From Marvania coccoides (Eukaryota; Chlorophyta; Trebouxiophyceae; Chlorellales; Chlorellaceae), in the NCBI GenBank assembly GCA_963854735.1, contig OY978101.1, forward strand, positions 1,302,001 to 1,366,000: 64,000 nucleotides of DNA, written 5' to 3'. Positions 10,199 to 20,374 of the stretch are shown one piece after another. Each line of letters opens with the position of its first letter. Position 1 is the first letter of the stretch. The position numbers were made by a program, and so were the translations under genes. The notes below the pieces were generated by a model that saw only the letters and a list, made by a program, of their open reading frames with translations, was not told the origin of the DNA and did no database searches.

Positions 10199-10514
10199 GA
10201 TCCGACATGATGGATTGCATGACGTGGCTTCGACAATTGTTGGAATTTCAGCTTGGCGTCCAATCAAGCAGTAATGCAATGCGCGTGAGAGCCACTGCGG
10301 CCTCTTTTATGCCGCTCCTGTTGCTCCTGGGGATCATTTCAGACCACGCAAGCGCTGTCGACAGCGCCGACTCTGTGGCAGTTGCCGGCCGGTTAACAGG
10401 TGCAAAGGTTGATTTAAGACCACCACTGGCATTTCACGAAGCATTCAAACACACACAATTCTTTTTGTAAGCAGATGTGGGCCAGTCGAAAAATGTAATG
10501 AAGAAAGATATTTT
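10199..10514 (+). repeat. Copy 2 of the ~315 bp duplicated cassette (partner 2245-2560)
   Basis: Same orientation as copy 1 and about 95% identical. It begins 52 bases past the AP endonuclease stop codon and ends about 65 bases before the next gene's ATG, so it is wedged between two genes on the same strand. The AATAAA of copy 1 is AATGAA here. Confidence 0.85.
10279..10470 (+). CDS. Small secreted peptide, copy 2 (63 aa)
   Basis: Open counterpart of the ORF at 2324-2515, with the same signal peptide and length but Phe to Ile, His to Asp, Pro to Leu, Cys to Phe and Tyr to His changes. The only mature Cys of copy 1 is lost. With a weakened poly(A) signal and its position in the 3' flank of the AP endonuclease, it may be a decaying copy or be carried in that gene's transcript. 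Confidence 0.35.
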   Translation: MRVRATAASFMPLLLLLGIISDHASAVDSADSVAVAGRLTGAKVDLRPPLAFHEAFKHTQFFL

Positions 10515-10579
10515 TGCATGGGCATTTTTCTGTAGTTCTTGGCCCTTTGAGCCATTTCTATTATATTAAATCCACAAAA

Positions 10580-12076
10580 ATGGGCGTCACGACGCGCAGC
10601 CAAGAGATGGCGGACGTGGAGCCCCGAAAGGAAGGAGGTAGTCTTGGCAGATTAATATTTTTTTTCTTCGAATTTCGTGCATTATTATATGCCAACCGAG
10701 TTTGATTGTGTTCACAATGCCCCTTTCAGACGATGGAGACGGCTCCAAGGCCAAGAAACTCCAAAAGCAGGCGAAGGGCGGCACCAAGGGGGGGAATCCT
10801 TCAGCTGCTAAAACTCGCAGGGAGGAAGAGGAGTGGGAGGGCGAAGCGGAGAAGGGTACCAAAACCGCAGCAGCGACGCAGTCCAAGAAGCCCAAGACTG
10901 AAAAAAAAGGCGGCAGCGAGGAGGAGGAAAGCAAGGAGAAGCGCCAGCAGAAGAAAAAAGAGGAAGCCAAACCTGAGGGCGCGGCGAAAGGTGCTGGGGC
11001 TATAAAGGCGCCTGATGAGATCGTGGAACAGGGCCAGATCATCTTTTTTTACCGTCCCAAGGTAAGCATTTTTCATTTTGTTAGTATATGAAACACATTT
11101 CAAAGTATGAAACACGGTTAAAATTTGTCTCATGTACAGGTGGGCGTGGAGGAAGCCGGTATGATGTTCCAGGTGCAGCGTTTTTACTTCGTCATGGCGC
11201 CGGACGGCCAAGGCAAGCGCCCCCGTCTGGCTGTGATCGGCAAAAAGAAGCTGCCGGAAATCGGCTCTCACCAGCGCTTCTTCGGGTTCATCGACGCTGT
11301 GGCCGCCTCCGTCGAAGAGCTCATCAAGGAGGCGCTGGGCGAACGCTCCTACGAAACGAAAACTCGCGGGGTGCGCCACGTGGCCGCTGCCAGGGCTGCT
11401 GGAGAGGGGCGCTACTCCATCATCAACCGCGGGGGCAGCGGCGCAGGCCGGGGCCGCACCAACCTCGTCTTCACCCTGCAGGCAAGCGTAATTTTATTTC
11501 CTTCTCTCGACGATTTATTCTCCAAATGTGATAACGTTTTATTGGGTGCATGGTTTGATTTAACTTGCAGGTCCCTGAAGAGCCTGGGCAGGTGCAGCAG
11601 GACTTTGGCATCCCCAAAGCTGGCTCCTACGGGTTCAGCGTGAAAAACCCTGCTAACGAGCCGCCAAAGGGCGCTCCCATTGGCCTGGAAGAGAAGGCCG
11701 ACTACACGGAAGAAAAGAAGAAAGAGTTTGGTAGCTACGCCTGGATTGGCTGCACCGACCCCTCGGTAAGCTCAGCACTGCTCTGTTTTGAAGAAAAAAA
11801 TAATCCCAGCATTTACTTTCTCCCCATTTCCCCTTCATTCTCCTGCAGCTGCTGGAGTTTGAGCGCTGCGAGTTTCTGATGGTGGGGGTGGCTGCCGACG
11901 AGGGCGTGGTTGGGGAGCTGGGCGTCTCTGCAGAGGAGCTTTCTGGTGGGGAGGAGGAAGCTTTGGCCTGCCCCGATGCAGACGAGGCATGCCTTCTGGA
12001 GGAGCTGAAGAAAGTAACCCAGATGGAGACCACCGGGGTCAGTATGGCCCCGGTGGAGACGGGGGAGTGGGAGTGA
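10580..12076 (+). CDS. Conserved protein of unknown function (384 aa) with Lys-rich N-terminus
   Basis: Exons 10580-10637, 10730-11061, 11140-11481, 11571-11765 and 11849-12076. Residues 1-110 are a highly charged Lys/Glu/Ala tail. The folded part starts at GQIIFFYRPKV and continues through EEAGMMFQVQRFYFVMAP, RLAVIGKKKLPEI, a HVAAARAAGEGRYSI segment, and a C-terminal domain containing YAWIGCTDPS and LEFERCEFLMVGV. The RPKV...VQRFYxVM and IGKKKLP patterns recall an uncharacterised family shared by bacteria and plants; I know no function for it. Intron 3 is best read as GC-AG (CAG|GCAAGC); an in-frame GT donor six bases later would add Ala-Ser. A poly(A) signal (AATAAA, 12134-12139) follows the stop. 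Confidence 0.75.
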
Positions 12077-12218
12077 AAAAAATGGGATGGTGGAAATTTA
12101 ACGGTGCGGCTGCGCATGGGGTGTTAAAATACGAATAAAGAACGCTGTGTGCATGGTGCCTTACAAGGCTTACAAGTGGATGCATTTTTTTCATTAAGGC
12201 AATAAATTGACATTCAAC

Positions 12219-12662
<444 letters not shown>

Positions 12663-13118
12663 GTGGGGAAAAAGAAGAAAAAACGCGACCGAGAGTCGAT
12701 AATGCAATGGCAAGGGAGCAAGAGAGACAAACAGCCAGACAGAGATAAAGAAAAGATGAAATGCAAACAAAGGAAAAGGAGGCCGAGATGCGCAGCTAGT
12801 TGACAGTAATTTAATTTTTAGACATGGGCAGAGATTTTGCTGACGAAAATATTTTTGAAATAACTTGAAATGAGGCATTCGATCTGCCCTTGGGGGAGTA
12901 CCCTTGGGATGCCGTGCGGCAGCGGGATGGGTTTGGGAATTTCCAAATGATTGACTAGAGAATTTAGTGGAAAAAAATTGGAGAACAATGAGCCGGAAAA
13001 GAAGTTGTTAGTGTTGTAGATATATTTAAAATTAGGGGGGAGAATGGATCTTGGAGAGGTCACAAAATGCAAGGCCTTGCTTTTCTGCCTGCTAGAGTAT
13101 ACTTTTCATTGAAGTTTT
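12663..13118. other. Convergent spacer between the DUF protein and amino acid permease genes
   Basis: No gene seen. Purine-rich next to the repeat, then AT-rich; probably the 3' UTR of the permease gene on the minus strand. Confidence 0.5.
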
Positions 13119-15286
13119 TTAGTTACCGAAAAGTTTCATCGTGGAGGCGGTGCTGGCAATGAGTTGGATGCTTCCTACGATGGAAGCCACGGTGATGATG
13201 AAGCAGAAGACGTCCAGGACCCTTCAGGGCAGCACAAAAGAAAAGGGAGAGCAACGTTAGCATGAGCATGATCTCAAGGCATTATAGTATTATTTTTAAA
13301 TAATACTATTACAGAATAAAATTATAAAATTATTCAACGAAAATAGGTGAGGATACCATACACTAAATACTGCAGCAAAACGATGCTGAAAATGTACACC
13401 TGCTTCGATTCAGACTCGCAAGCGAGTGCACTACCTTTCTTCTCTCTCACCTCATAAAGTACTTGAGCTTCTTCTTGGGCTTAAACACCTTGATCCAGCA
13501 CTCAATGGGGAAGAATACAGTGGCAGGCCAGAAGCCCACGGCCCCAACAAAGCCGAGAATGACACCGAAGAAGGGCAGGAGGACTGCTCAAGGAGAGGAA
13601 GAACTAACGTAAGTTTAGATGCTGCCAGAATAGTGAACAGGGCAGAGCATACCGTGCACGAGCACTCACTTGCGAAGAAGGTGATGATGCAGACGTACAG
13701 CGAGCGGTAGCCCAGCCTCATTACTTTCGGAGTGAGAGTTTTGGACAGCAAAGGGGAGCGCTCCACGGTGATCTCCAGCCACTCAAAGTGGGGCTGAGAC
13801 CACAGTTGGTAGGCAGGAATCATGTGGATCAGAACCTAGCAGGCAGGCAGAAATAGAAACACCGAGTTTAAACCCACCGAAACGAAGTTTAACAGCAAAT
13901 CCATACAGACAAATGGCAGGGTTCAACGTCGACAAGAATGGGCAAGTAAGACCGAAGATTTTAGCCAAGAAAGGGAGTTCTCACCGCAGCGTTGGCCATG
14001 TCGATCACCCACGCCGGGGCGTTCTTGTAAGAGTCGAGGATGTAGGACGATACTTCGTTTCCTTGGGACAAGTACCCAAAGACTGAGATTGTCATGTAGA
14101 ACGCGGTCATGATGCCCACGCACAGGTTCACGGAGATCTTCATTTGCTTTATGGGTCCGTGCTTTGCACCTGGCTTGGTGTGGATGGTGTCTTGGATCTC
14201 TAGCAGAATGAAGGAGAATGAGTAGGCGAAGAGAATGGCGCCGATGGCGTTCAGAACGTTGAACGCCGTGTCTGAGGGGCTGCCGGCATCTATTCCGCTG
14301 ATGGTGCCCTTTGTGTCAAAGTACACCAGGGAGAGCACCAGCGCAATGATGGCGTAGAAGAAACTCATCGCCGCCCCAATTATTGAAGCCCACCAAAAGT
14401 GCTCCAGGTTGGGGAGCTGGGAGAACAGCAGTTGCAGTGCGCCGAAAATGACCGACAGCTTCCACAGGGAGTTGAAACAGTCGCCGGCGGCCACCTTCTC
14501 AGCGCCGCACGCCGAGTTGGCCAGCAGCTGCATGGACTGCGCTGCGGTGATGGTGTAGGCCAGCGCGGTGAGCACAAGGTTGAACTGCTGCACCACACCG
14601 ATGGCGATTTTACCCGGGCGGCCGTACACTGTCTCCACCATGTCAGTGTAGGTCCGCTGACGTTTGCCGTCGATGATATAAAGGTCAGCCAGCAGCTGGG
14701 CGGTGTACAGGGTGATGCCGGCGAAGAGAAGGAAGCAGATGGGGCCGCCGATCCAACCCAGGGAGGCCATGCTATAAGGCAGGGACAGAACTCCGGCGCC
14801 GATGACAGCGGTGATGATGTGGGCGCAGGCGGTGAACGAACTGCCTGTGAAGGGTGGCAGTGGAGGGAGGGGCAAGAATGAATCCACTTAAATATTTGGT
14901 GTTACGTTCAAAAATAGGGAGATATATTTGGTAAGGGTAACAGGAGGGGAGGAAAGAATGAATCGACTTTAATATTCTGTTTTCGCGTTCAATAAGGAGG
15001 GTTTTTCTTTCAAAAAGGAGAAAATGCATTTGGAAAGCGTACCTGAGCGCCTCACGCCATCTTCGTCCACGTAGGGGCCACTGGCGACGCCGCTGAGGGC
15101 GACGCTGGGAATCGAGTTAAGGGAATCCATTCCCTCCATGTCCTTGGGGATGGCATCCTTGTTCAGAGGCTCTCTCTGGACCGGCACATTCATCAACTCG
15201 CTGGAGATTGCATGGAGGAGGCTAAAGTCCTCCTCTGCATCGGCCCCAACCGACTCCGTCGCATCATTCTCCTTCTCAAGCCCCAT
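13119..15286 (-). CDS. Amino acid transporter, AAAP family (plant AAP-like)
   Basis: Exons 15043-15286, 13985-14844, 13670-13835, 13451-13583 and 13119-13221 give 501 aa. A proton-coupled amino acid importer with about ten membrane spans. Residues 1-80 are a soluble acidic N-terminus. The first span carries the AAP signature (TACAHIITAVIGAGVLSLPY then MASLGWIGG), followed by TYTDMV, the VVQQFNLVLTALAYTITAAQ helix, WWASIIGAAMSFFYAIIALV, the AFNVLNAIGAILFAYSFSFI helix with a following LEIQDTI, and C-terminal spans including PFFGVILGFVGAVGFWPATVFFPIECW. These match plant amino acid permeases better than animal SLC36/38. The acceptor of exon 4 (GAGCAG) could shift by three bases. Membrane location and substrate are inferred from the family. 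Confidence 0.9.
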
Positions 15287-16595
15287 TTTAAGGTAAATTC
15301 CTAACTGAGTCTCTTATGGCCCTCTTCGAGATGGTTTGGTAGGCGGTGCATGTCTGGAGACAGATTTGGAGACAAATGTTAAAAGTTGCTCTGGCGACTG
15401 CCGAGCACATTGTACCGAGGAAGCTGCATGCATGTGCAGAAGGGTGTGGCGCTATATATTAAAAAAAACTCACGTTTACAATCTTAATTCCAAAAGAGCA
15501 CGACACCTTAATATCGGAGAACCCTCTGCAGTCGAATACATATTCAAAAGTAAATTAATGCACGGTTCTTGGCGTGTTCGTTAGCTTGTAGAGACAAAGG
15601 GTGAACAACTAGGGCATGATAAGTTTAATCGGTTTACCTGCCTGGTGTCAAACCGTGCGCGCTCCTCTGTTCACCCGAGCGAAAATGCCAGAGCAGCAAA
15701 GAAATACAAATCTACTCGTGCTTGGTATGCGCAAAACGAACGAAAATCTCGGGGGTCAGTATTAGCTTTCTACGAAAATCATTCGTACAAAAAAAAAAAA
15801 CTCATTCGAACCGCGCGACCGCTTGCCACACGCGTTTTGCCGGAATCCCGTCTGCTTGAATGTTCCTTTTTTCCCTCACTGCCAGGCAGTCGCTTCCCCG
15901 CCCCGCCAGTCATTTCCAGCATCGGCCACATCGAGCCTTCCCCCCCCTTAAAAACTCTCTCGGTTACAAGAAAGCTTGGAAAATATTATTATTAATAGGG
16001 TTCTGTGTCATCATCATCTTCCCCTCTTTCTTCCTTACCAATTCGTCCATGCTAATGTAATAGATCGCGCAGGAGACGTCTGCCTCGCAATTCGAATAGG
16101 GACTTTGGTTGTACCAACGGGCTTGCAATTCCTGAGGGATGAAAAAGGAAATGCAGGCGGCAGATATTCTCGGAGCAATTTTAGCCTCGCTGGAGATGTG
16201 GAAAACATATCATTAGCTTGTCCGTAAAGGCGGGAGAGACTCCATGCGCATGGAGTTAGGGGAGGCACAAGGTGGGGGGAAAAGGTCAGGGTGCTGTACG
16301 ACGTCGAATTGCAGACATTTATTAAGGAAATAATATCGAGCCCATGGGATTCAACGGTCAGAGTATGGTCATGGTGAAAGTTGCAACTGCGGCGACGGCA
16401 TGGCGGAGTCTTCATTACCAATGGCACTGTTATCAACAGGGAGTGCTCTCCTTGTCGTTGCTACGATGGGGACTTGTTATGTGAGCGCATGGAAGCTTCA
16501 TTTAAGCTTTCAAATGATGGCGGTGGATTTCGGAAGTCTTCCCCAAATCCCATCATATTTTTATTAAAATTAATTTATTATAAAAATTAATAAAA
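15287..16595. other. Spacer with unresolved exon candidates
   Basis: Mostly AT-rich with scattered GC-rich patches. The best coding signal is a minus-strand exon at 16039-16131 (described separately), with a possible 8-codon terminal exon at 15948-15974. On the plus strand 16381-16520 contains a von Willebrand C-like string (described in findings). I cannot assemble a complete gene. From 15287 to about 15940 I see nothing coding. Confidence 0.4.
16039..16131 (-). CDS. Candidate internal exon of an unresolved secreted-type gene
   Basis: An exon of exactly 31 codons bounded by CCCTCAG and GTAAGG encodes ELQARWYNQSPYSNCEAD followed by VSCAIYYISMDEL; it starts and ends in phase 0. It can join downstream to a short terminal exon (15948-15974, LSCNRESF then stop) and upstream to the frame CNFHHDHTLTVESHGLDII near 16310-16385, again in phase. 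No start codon was found. Family unknown. Confidence 0.35.
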
Positions 16596-18849
16596 ATGCA
16601 TTTTCCCAAGGCCATTTTGGCATTGCTGTTGGCCGCTGTCTGCATCTCAGCAGCTTCAGCCAACCTGCAGCAAGTTTTGGTAATTAATTGCGATCACATC
16701 TTCGAAAACGAAAACGTTTCTCCCTTAAAACAATGCCCCCCTCTGATCACATGCATCGTCTCTTTGTGCGGGCGCAGGATCACCTCGTTAAAAATGAAGC
16801 CCGATACGTGCAAGACCTCACTCAACTGGTGGCCATCCCCTCGGTCTCAGCCACTCCAGAGCGCCTCCCAGACCTTCTGAAAGCTGGGCAGTGGGTGGCC
16901 ACGTACCTCCGAGCAGCAGGTCTCAAGAATGTGCAGGTATTGCAGAACCCAAAGGGACCGAGACCAGCTGTGTACGCAGAGTTCATGGCCGACGCTAAAC
17001 TGCCAACGGTGCTCATCTATGGTCACTATGACGTGCAGCCGGCAGGTAAATAGCCCGATTCAAGACGCATAGCACCATACCAAACCCACTCAACCCCCCC
17101 CCTTGCTTTTATATACCCTGAATTATTAGTTTTCCCATTATCCATAAATTCTCAACGACACCACTTTTGTTCTTCTTTCAGACCCGGAAGAGGCGTGGAC
17201 GGTCACCCCGCCCTTCACCCCCCTAATAAAAGACGGCGCCCTGTTCGGGCGGGGCGCCAGCGACAACAAGGGCGGCATCGCTGGGGCCATTCAAGCGGTA
17301 GAGGCGCTCCTGGCTGTGGACGGCACGCCGCCTGTTAACATCAAAATCATCGTGGAAGGGGAGGAAGAGATCGGCAGTCCCTACCTGGAGCCATTTCTGG
17401 AGGAGCACGCCGCCACGCTGGCCTGCGATGCTGTGCTCTCTGCTGATGGCAACCAGGCGAGGAGTGTATAAATTAATATTTATTATTATTAGCATACCAT
17501 TGATTAATTATTATGTTCTTTTCGTCTTAACCCAACAAACGGGGTTTTATTCAATCCACTTATTGATGAAATCGTTGCATGTATCCTTGCAGATTAGCGA
17601 AACGCAGCCTGGCATCGTGCTTGGCCTGCGGGGCGCAGCAGCACTAGAAATCGAAGTTTCCGCCCTGAAGAGCGATGTTCACTCGGGGATGGTTGGGGGC
17701 AGCGTGCAAAATCCCTCGCGCGCGCTCATCCAGCTGATAAACACCATGTTTGACCCCAAAACCAATGCAGTGGCGGTGAAGGGGTTTTATGACCGCGTGA
17801 GGGCTGTCACGGCGGCAGACCGGGACGACATTATGGCGATGAACTACGACGAGACGAAGGAGCTGGTGGAGGAGCTGGGGGCGGTGCAGCCTTTTGGAGA
17901 GGCGGGATTCTCGACCCTAGAGCGGATCTGGTGAGAAGCGGTTGAAAATCGGTTTTGAATTGAGAGGAGCTGCTTTTGAGCGCATTTTTTTGCCATTTTA
18001 GTTCGCTAAACAACAAAACGTACTCATAACATCAACGATTTCGTCGAAATACGCAGGCTGCGCCCCACGCTGGAGGTGGTGGGCATCGCTGGCGGCTTTG
18101 CAGGAGCTGGCATAAAGACGGTCATCCCTGCCACCGCCATAGCCAAGCTGGCAGCAAGGCTGGTGCCGGACCAGGTAAACCAAAGAACCTGTTTTAAACT
18201 ACAGTTAGTAACTATCCAATAATATCGTCGTACAACTGTTTTTTTCTTCTCTTTAACCACGTTACGTTTCTCAAAAACTTGCCTCGCCCTCCTAGCGCTG
18301 CAGAACCCGCAAGAGATCTTAGCCCTTGTTGAGGCACACATCAAGGAGCACCACCCGCCTGCCTGCAACGTCACCGTCAGGGAGCTGGGATTCAAATCCT
18401 CTCCTTTCTTCACGCGGCGGGAAGGCCCTGTTGTGGCCGCAGCAGCCCGGGTGCTGGAGCGCGTGATGGGCGCGCCGCCGCAGTACGTGCGTGGCGGCGC
18501 TACCATCCCCGCGCTGGCTGCGTTTCAGAAGCATCTGAAGGCGGAGGCGACGCCCTTTGGATTTGCGCTGCCCTCGGACTCAGTGCACGCCCCTGACGAG
18601 CACTACCAGCTGCGCCAGTACAGCAGGCAAGCCTATATGGCGATTATTAAATAATTATCAATGCCGATAGCGTGAGAATTAGCAAAACAAAGAAAATGCT
18701 GATAATTAACGGTGCGCCATTTCAACCCCCCTTGTGATGGCTGCAGGACTCGAGAGGCCTTCGCCAGGGTGCTGTACGAGCTGGGAAATGAAGCGAAGGA
18801 AGGGAGATTCAAGCCGCGGGGCGCTGTCGGCGACCACTCCGAGCTTTAA
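16596..18849 (+). CDS. Secreted M20-family metallodipeptidase (carnosinase/CNDP-like)
   Basis: Exons 16596-16679, 16778-17045, 17182-17456, 17593-17930, 18057-18174, 18304-18626 and 18747-18849 give 502 aa. It should hydrolyse dipeptides with a two-zinc centre. A signal peptide ([22 protein letters not shown]) directs it to the secretory route or vacuole. M20 landmarks are all present: [12 protein letters not shown] (His ligand, Asp), [12 protein letters not shown] (bridging Asp), EGEEEIGS (catalytic and metal Glu), the lid-domain start [27 protein letters not shown], and a late His in [10 protein letters not shown]. The last intron has a GC donor (CAG|GCAAGC), with no usable GT nearby. Intron 3 is best read with a GC donor (CAG|GCGAGG), although a GT nine bases on would add Ala-Arg-Ser. 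Divergent promoter partner: none close by. Confidence 0.92.
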
Positions 18850-19007
18850 ACCTAAAAAGAAGTACTGTACTCGTACTTGTATTAGTCCTGGCTTGTAATT
18901 TTATCTCTTTTATTCGCAAAAGCAAAAATAAACAAATAGAAGGGCGTTATTAAATGTGCGTACGCCTGCTGCTATTCCTACCACTTAATTACTCTATCTC
19001 TACTAGT

Positions 19008-19667
19008 TTAATATTTCATGAGCACTCGGGGATCCTCCCCCACCGCATCCAACACCTTTTGAATGAATTCCGGCGCCCGCACCAGCGTCGGAACGCACAC
19101 GCTCACGTACTTTCCGCCTTTCCGCTCCTTTGCCGTACACCTCTCTGCGTCGATGTCCACTTGGCACACCGCTGCCACCGTCTGGCGCAGCTCTTCAGCC
19201 AATTCAGTAGGCGAGGCGCCCTCGGATTTCACGACGAACTGGAAATCGTAGACGGACGGCCACTGAACCAGCGAGTCCATCAGCACCCCGCTGGACCGCT
19301 CCGTGTTTTCGATGCCCTTGGGAGGGTCAAAGTCGCCGCGCAGAGCGCGAACGGCAACGTCGAATCTTGTCGCGCCGTACTCGTTGATAACCTCGCCGCT
19401 CTTTTCGTCCACCAGGAGGCCGTCCTCGGTGATGCGTAGGTCTGCAAGGCAGCGACGAAAGAAGCGAAGAAATCGTCGTGAAAATTATGGATTTTGGGGG
19501 AGGTGGGAGAGGCGGCAGCGGGAGTTGTGAGGCGCTATCGCACCCCTCAGCTCAGGTGGGAGCTCGTTGTCGCAGCCTGATCGCGCAACACTCATTCTTC
19601 GGGCTTGCTGCAATGCGGCTCTGCGTTGCCTGGGGATGAGCTGCGATAGACGCAGCACTGCGGCCAT
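19008..19667 (-). CDS. Plastid DUF493/YbeD-like protein
   Basis: Exons 19544-19667 and 19008-19441 give 185 aa. The first 40 residues (MAAVLRLSQLIPRQRRAALQ...) are basic, Ala/Arg-rich and acid-poor, like an organelle transit peptide. The second exon carries the DUF493 domain: an N-terminal stretch with LRITEDGLLVDEKSG, then the ferredoxin-like core WPSVYDFQFVVKSEGASPTE, a TVAAVCQVDIDAERC strand and GGKYVSVCVPTLVRAPEFIQ. Bacterial YbeD is about 90 residues and is proposed to bind regulatory ligands; function in plastids is not established. The start is the only ATG upstream in frame. Confidence 0.82.
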
Positions 19668-20374
19668 GTTTAATTGCACAAACTCGAAAATATTGAACGA
19701 GTGGAAGAGAATGGCTAACTGTGGCTATGTTGTTAAATATTAGCCGCGATTCAAAGAATAAAGACAATGCCTCGAAATTAAAGGAGAAGCAAACATTTTG
19801 TTAAACCCTGTACCCCGGAGCACCAATGGGGCCATTCTTATTCTTCGGACGAACGCGCACTTGGTCACCATGGTGCACACCCACCATGCTGAAACATGGA
19901 ATGGGCACGTGATACTGCTTGATCCGATCTCTAAAGAGCAAATATGCCTGATAGAGAAGAGTGCCGCCGGAAGAGCGTCCCGAAGCAGCGAAGTGCACCT
20001 TAGATTAGTTGAATGACAAGCTATGGGCAGTGTGCGCCATCCACTCCGAGTCTTGCATGCACTGTAAATTTCAAAAATGCCTTTGTTCGAGGACCCAGGA
20101 TCAATAAATCTGTCTCGTTGATAAAATAATAAATAACGCGACGCGTTATTCAGACCCAAAAGGAGTTTGCATCGATTTCTTCAAATTTACATATTAATTT
20201 GATTTTTAAACTTATGGGTAGCCATCCGGTAAGCATGTAGCGTGCTAGGTCCTTCCAGGCCTCCAATCACCTCACAATCGTAGATCACTTACGTATTCCC
20301 ATAAATTAATATTTACGCAGGCATTCTCCAACACCATCCCTCCACCACCTTTCCGAGCGAACGCCGGACCAAGA
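19668..20374. other. Spacer with an orphan minus-strand frame at 19801-19998
   Basis: The minus-strand frame ending at 19801 reads GGTLLYQAYLLFRDRIKQYH, then VPIPCFSMVGVHHGDQVRVR and PKNKNGPIGAPGYRV. It looks protein-like but lacks an ATG, and the same frame upstream (MQDSEWMAHTAHSLSFN) is cut off by one TAA three codons before it. It could be a small broken gene or an exon whose partner I cannot place. The rest of the spacer is AT-rich and presumably includes the promoter of the intronless gene at 20375. Confidence 0.3.
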
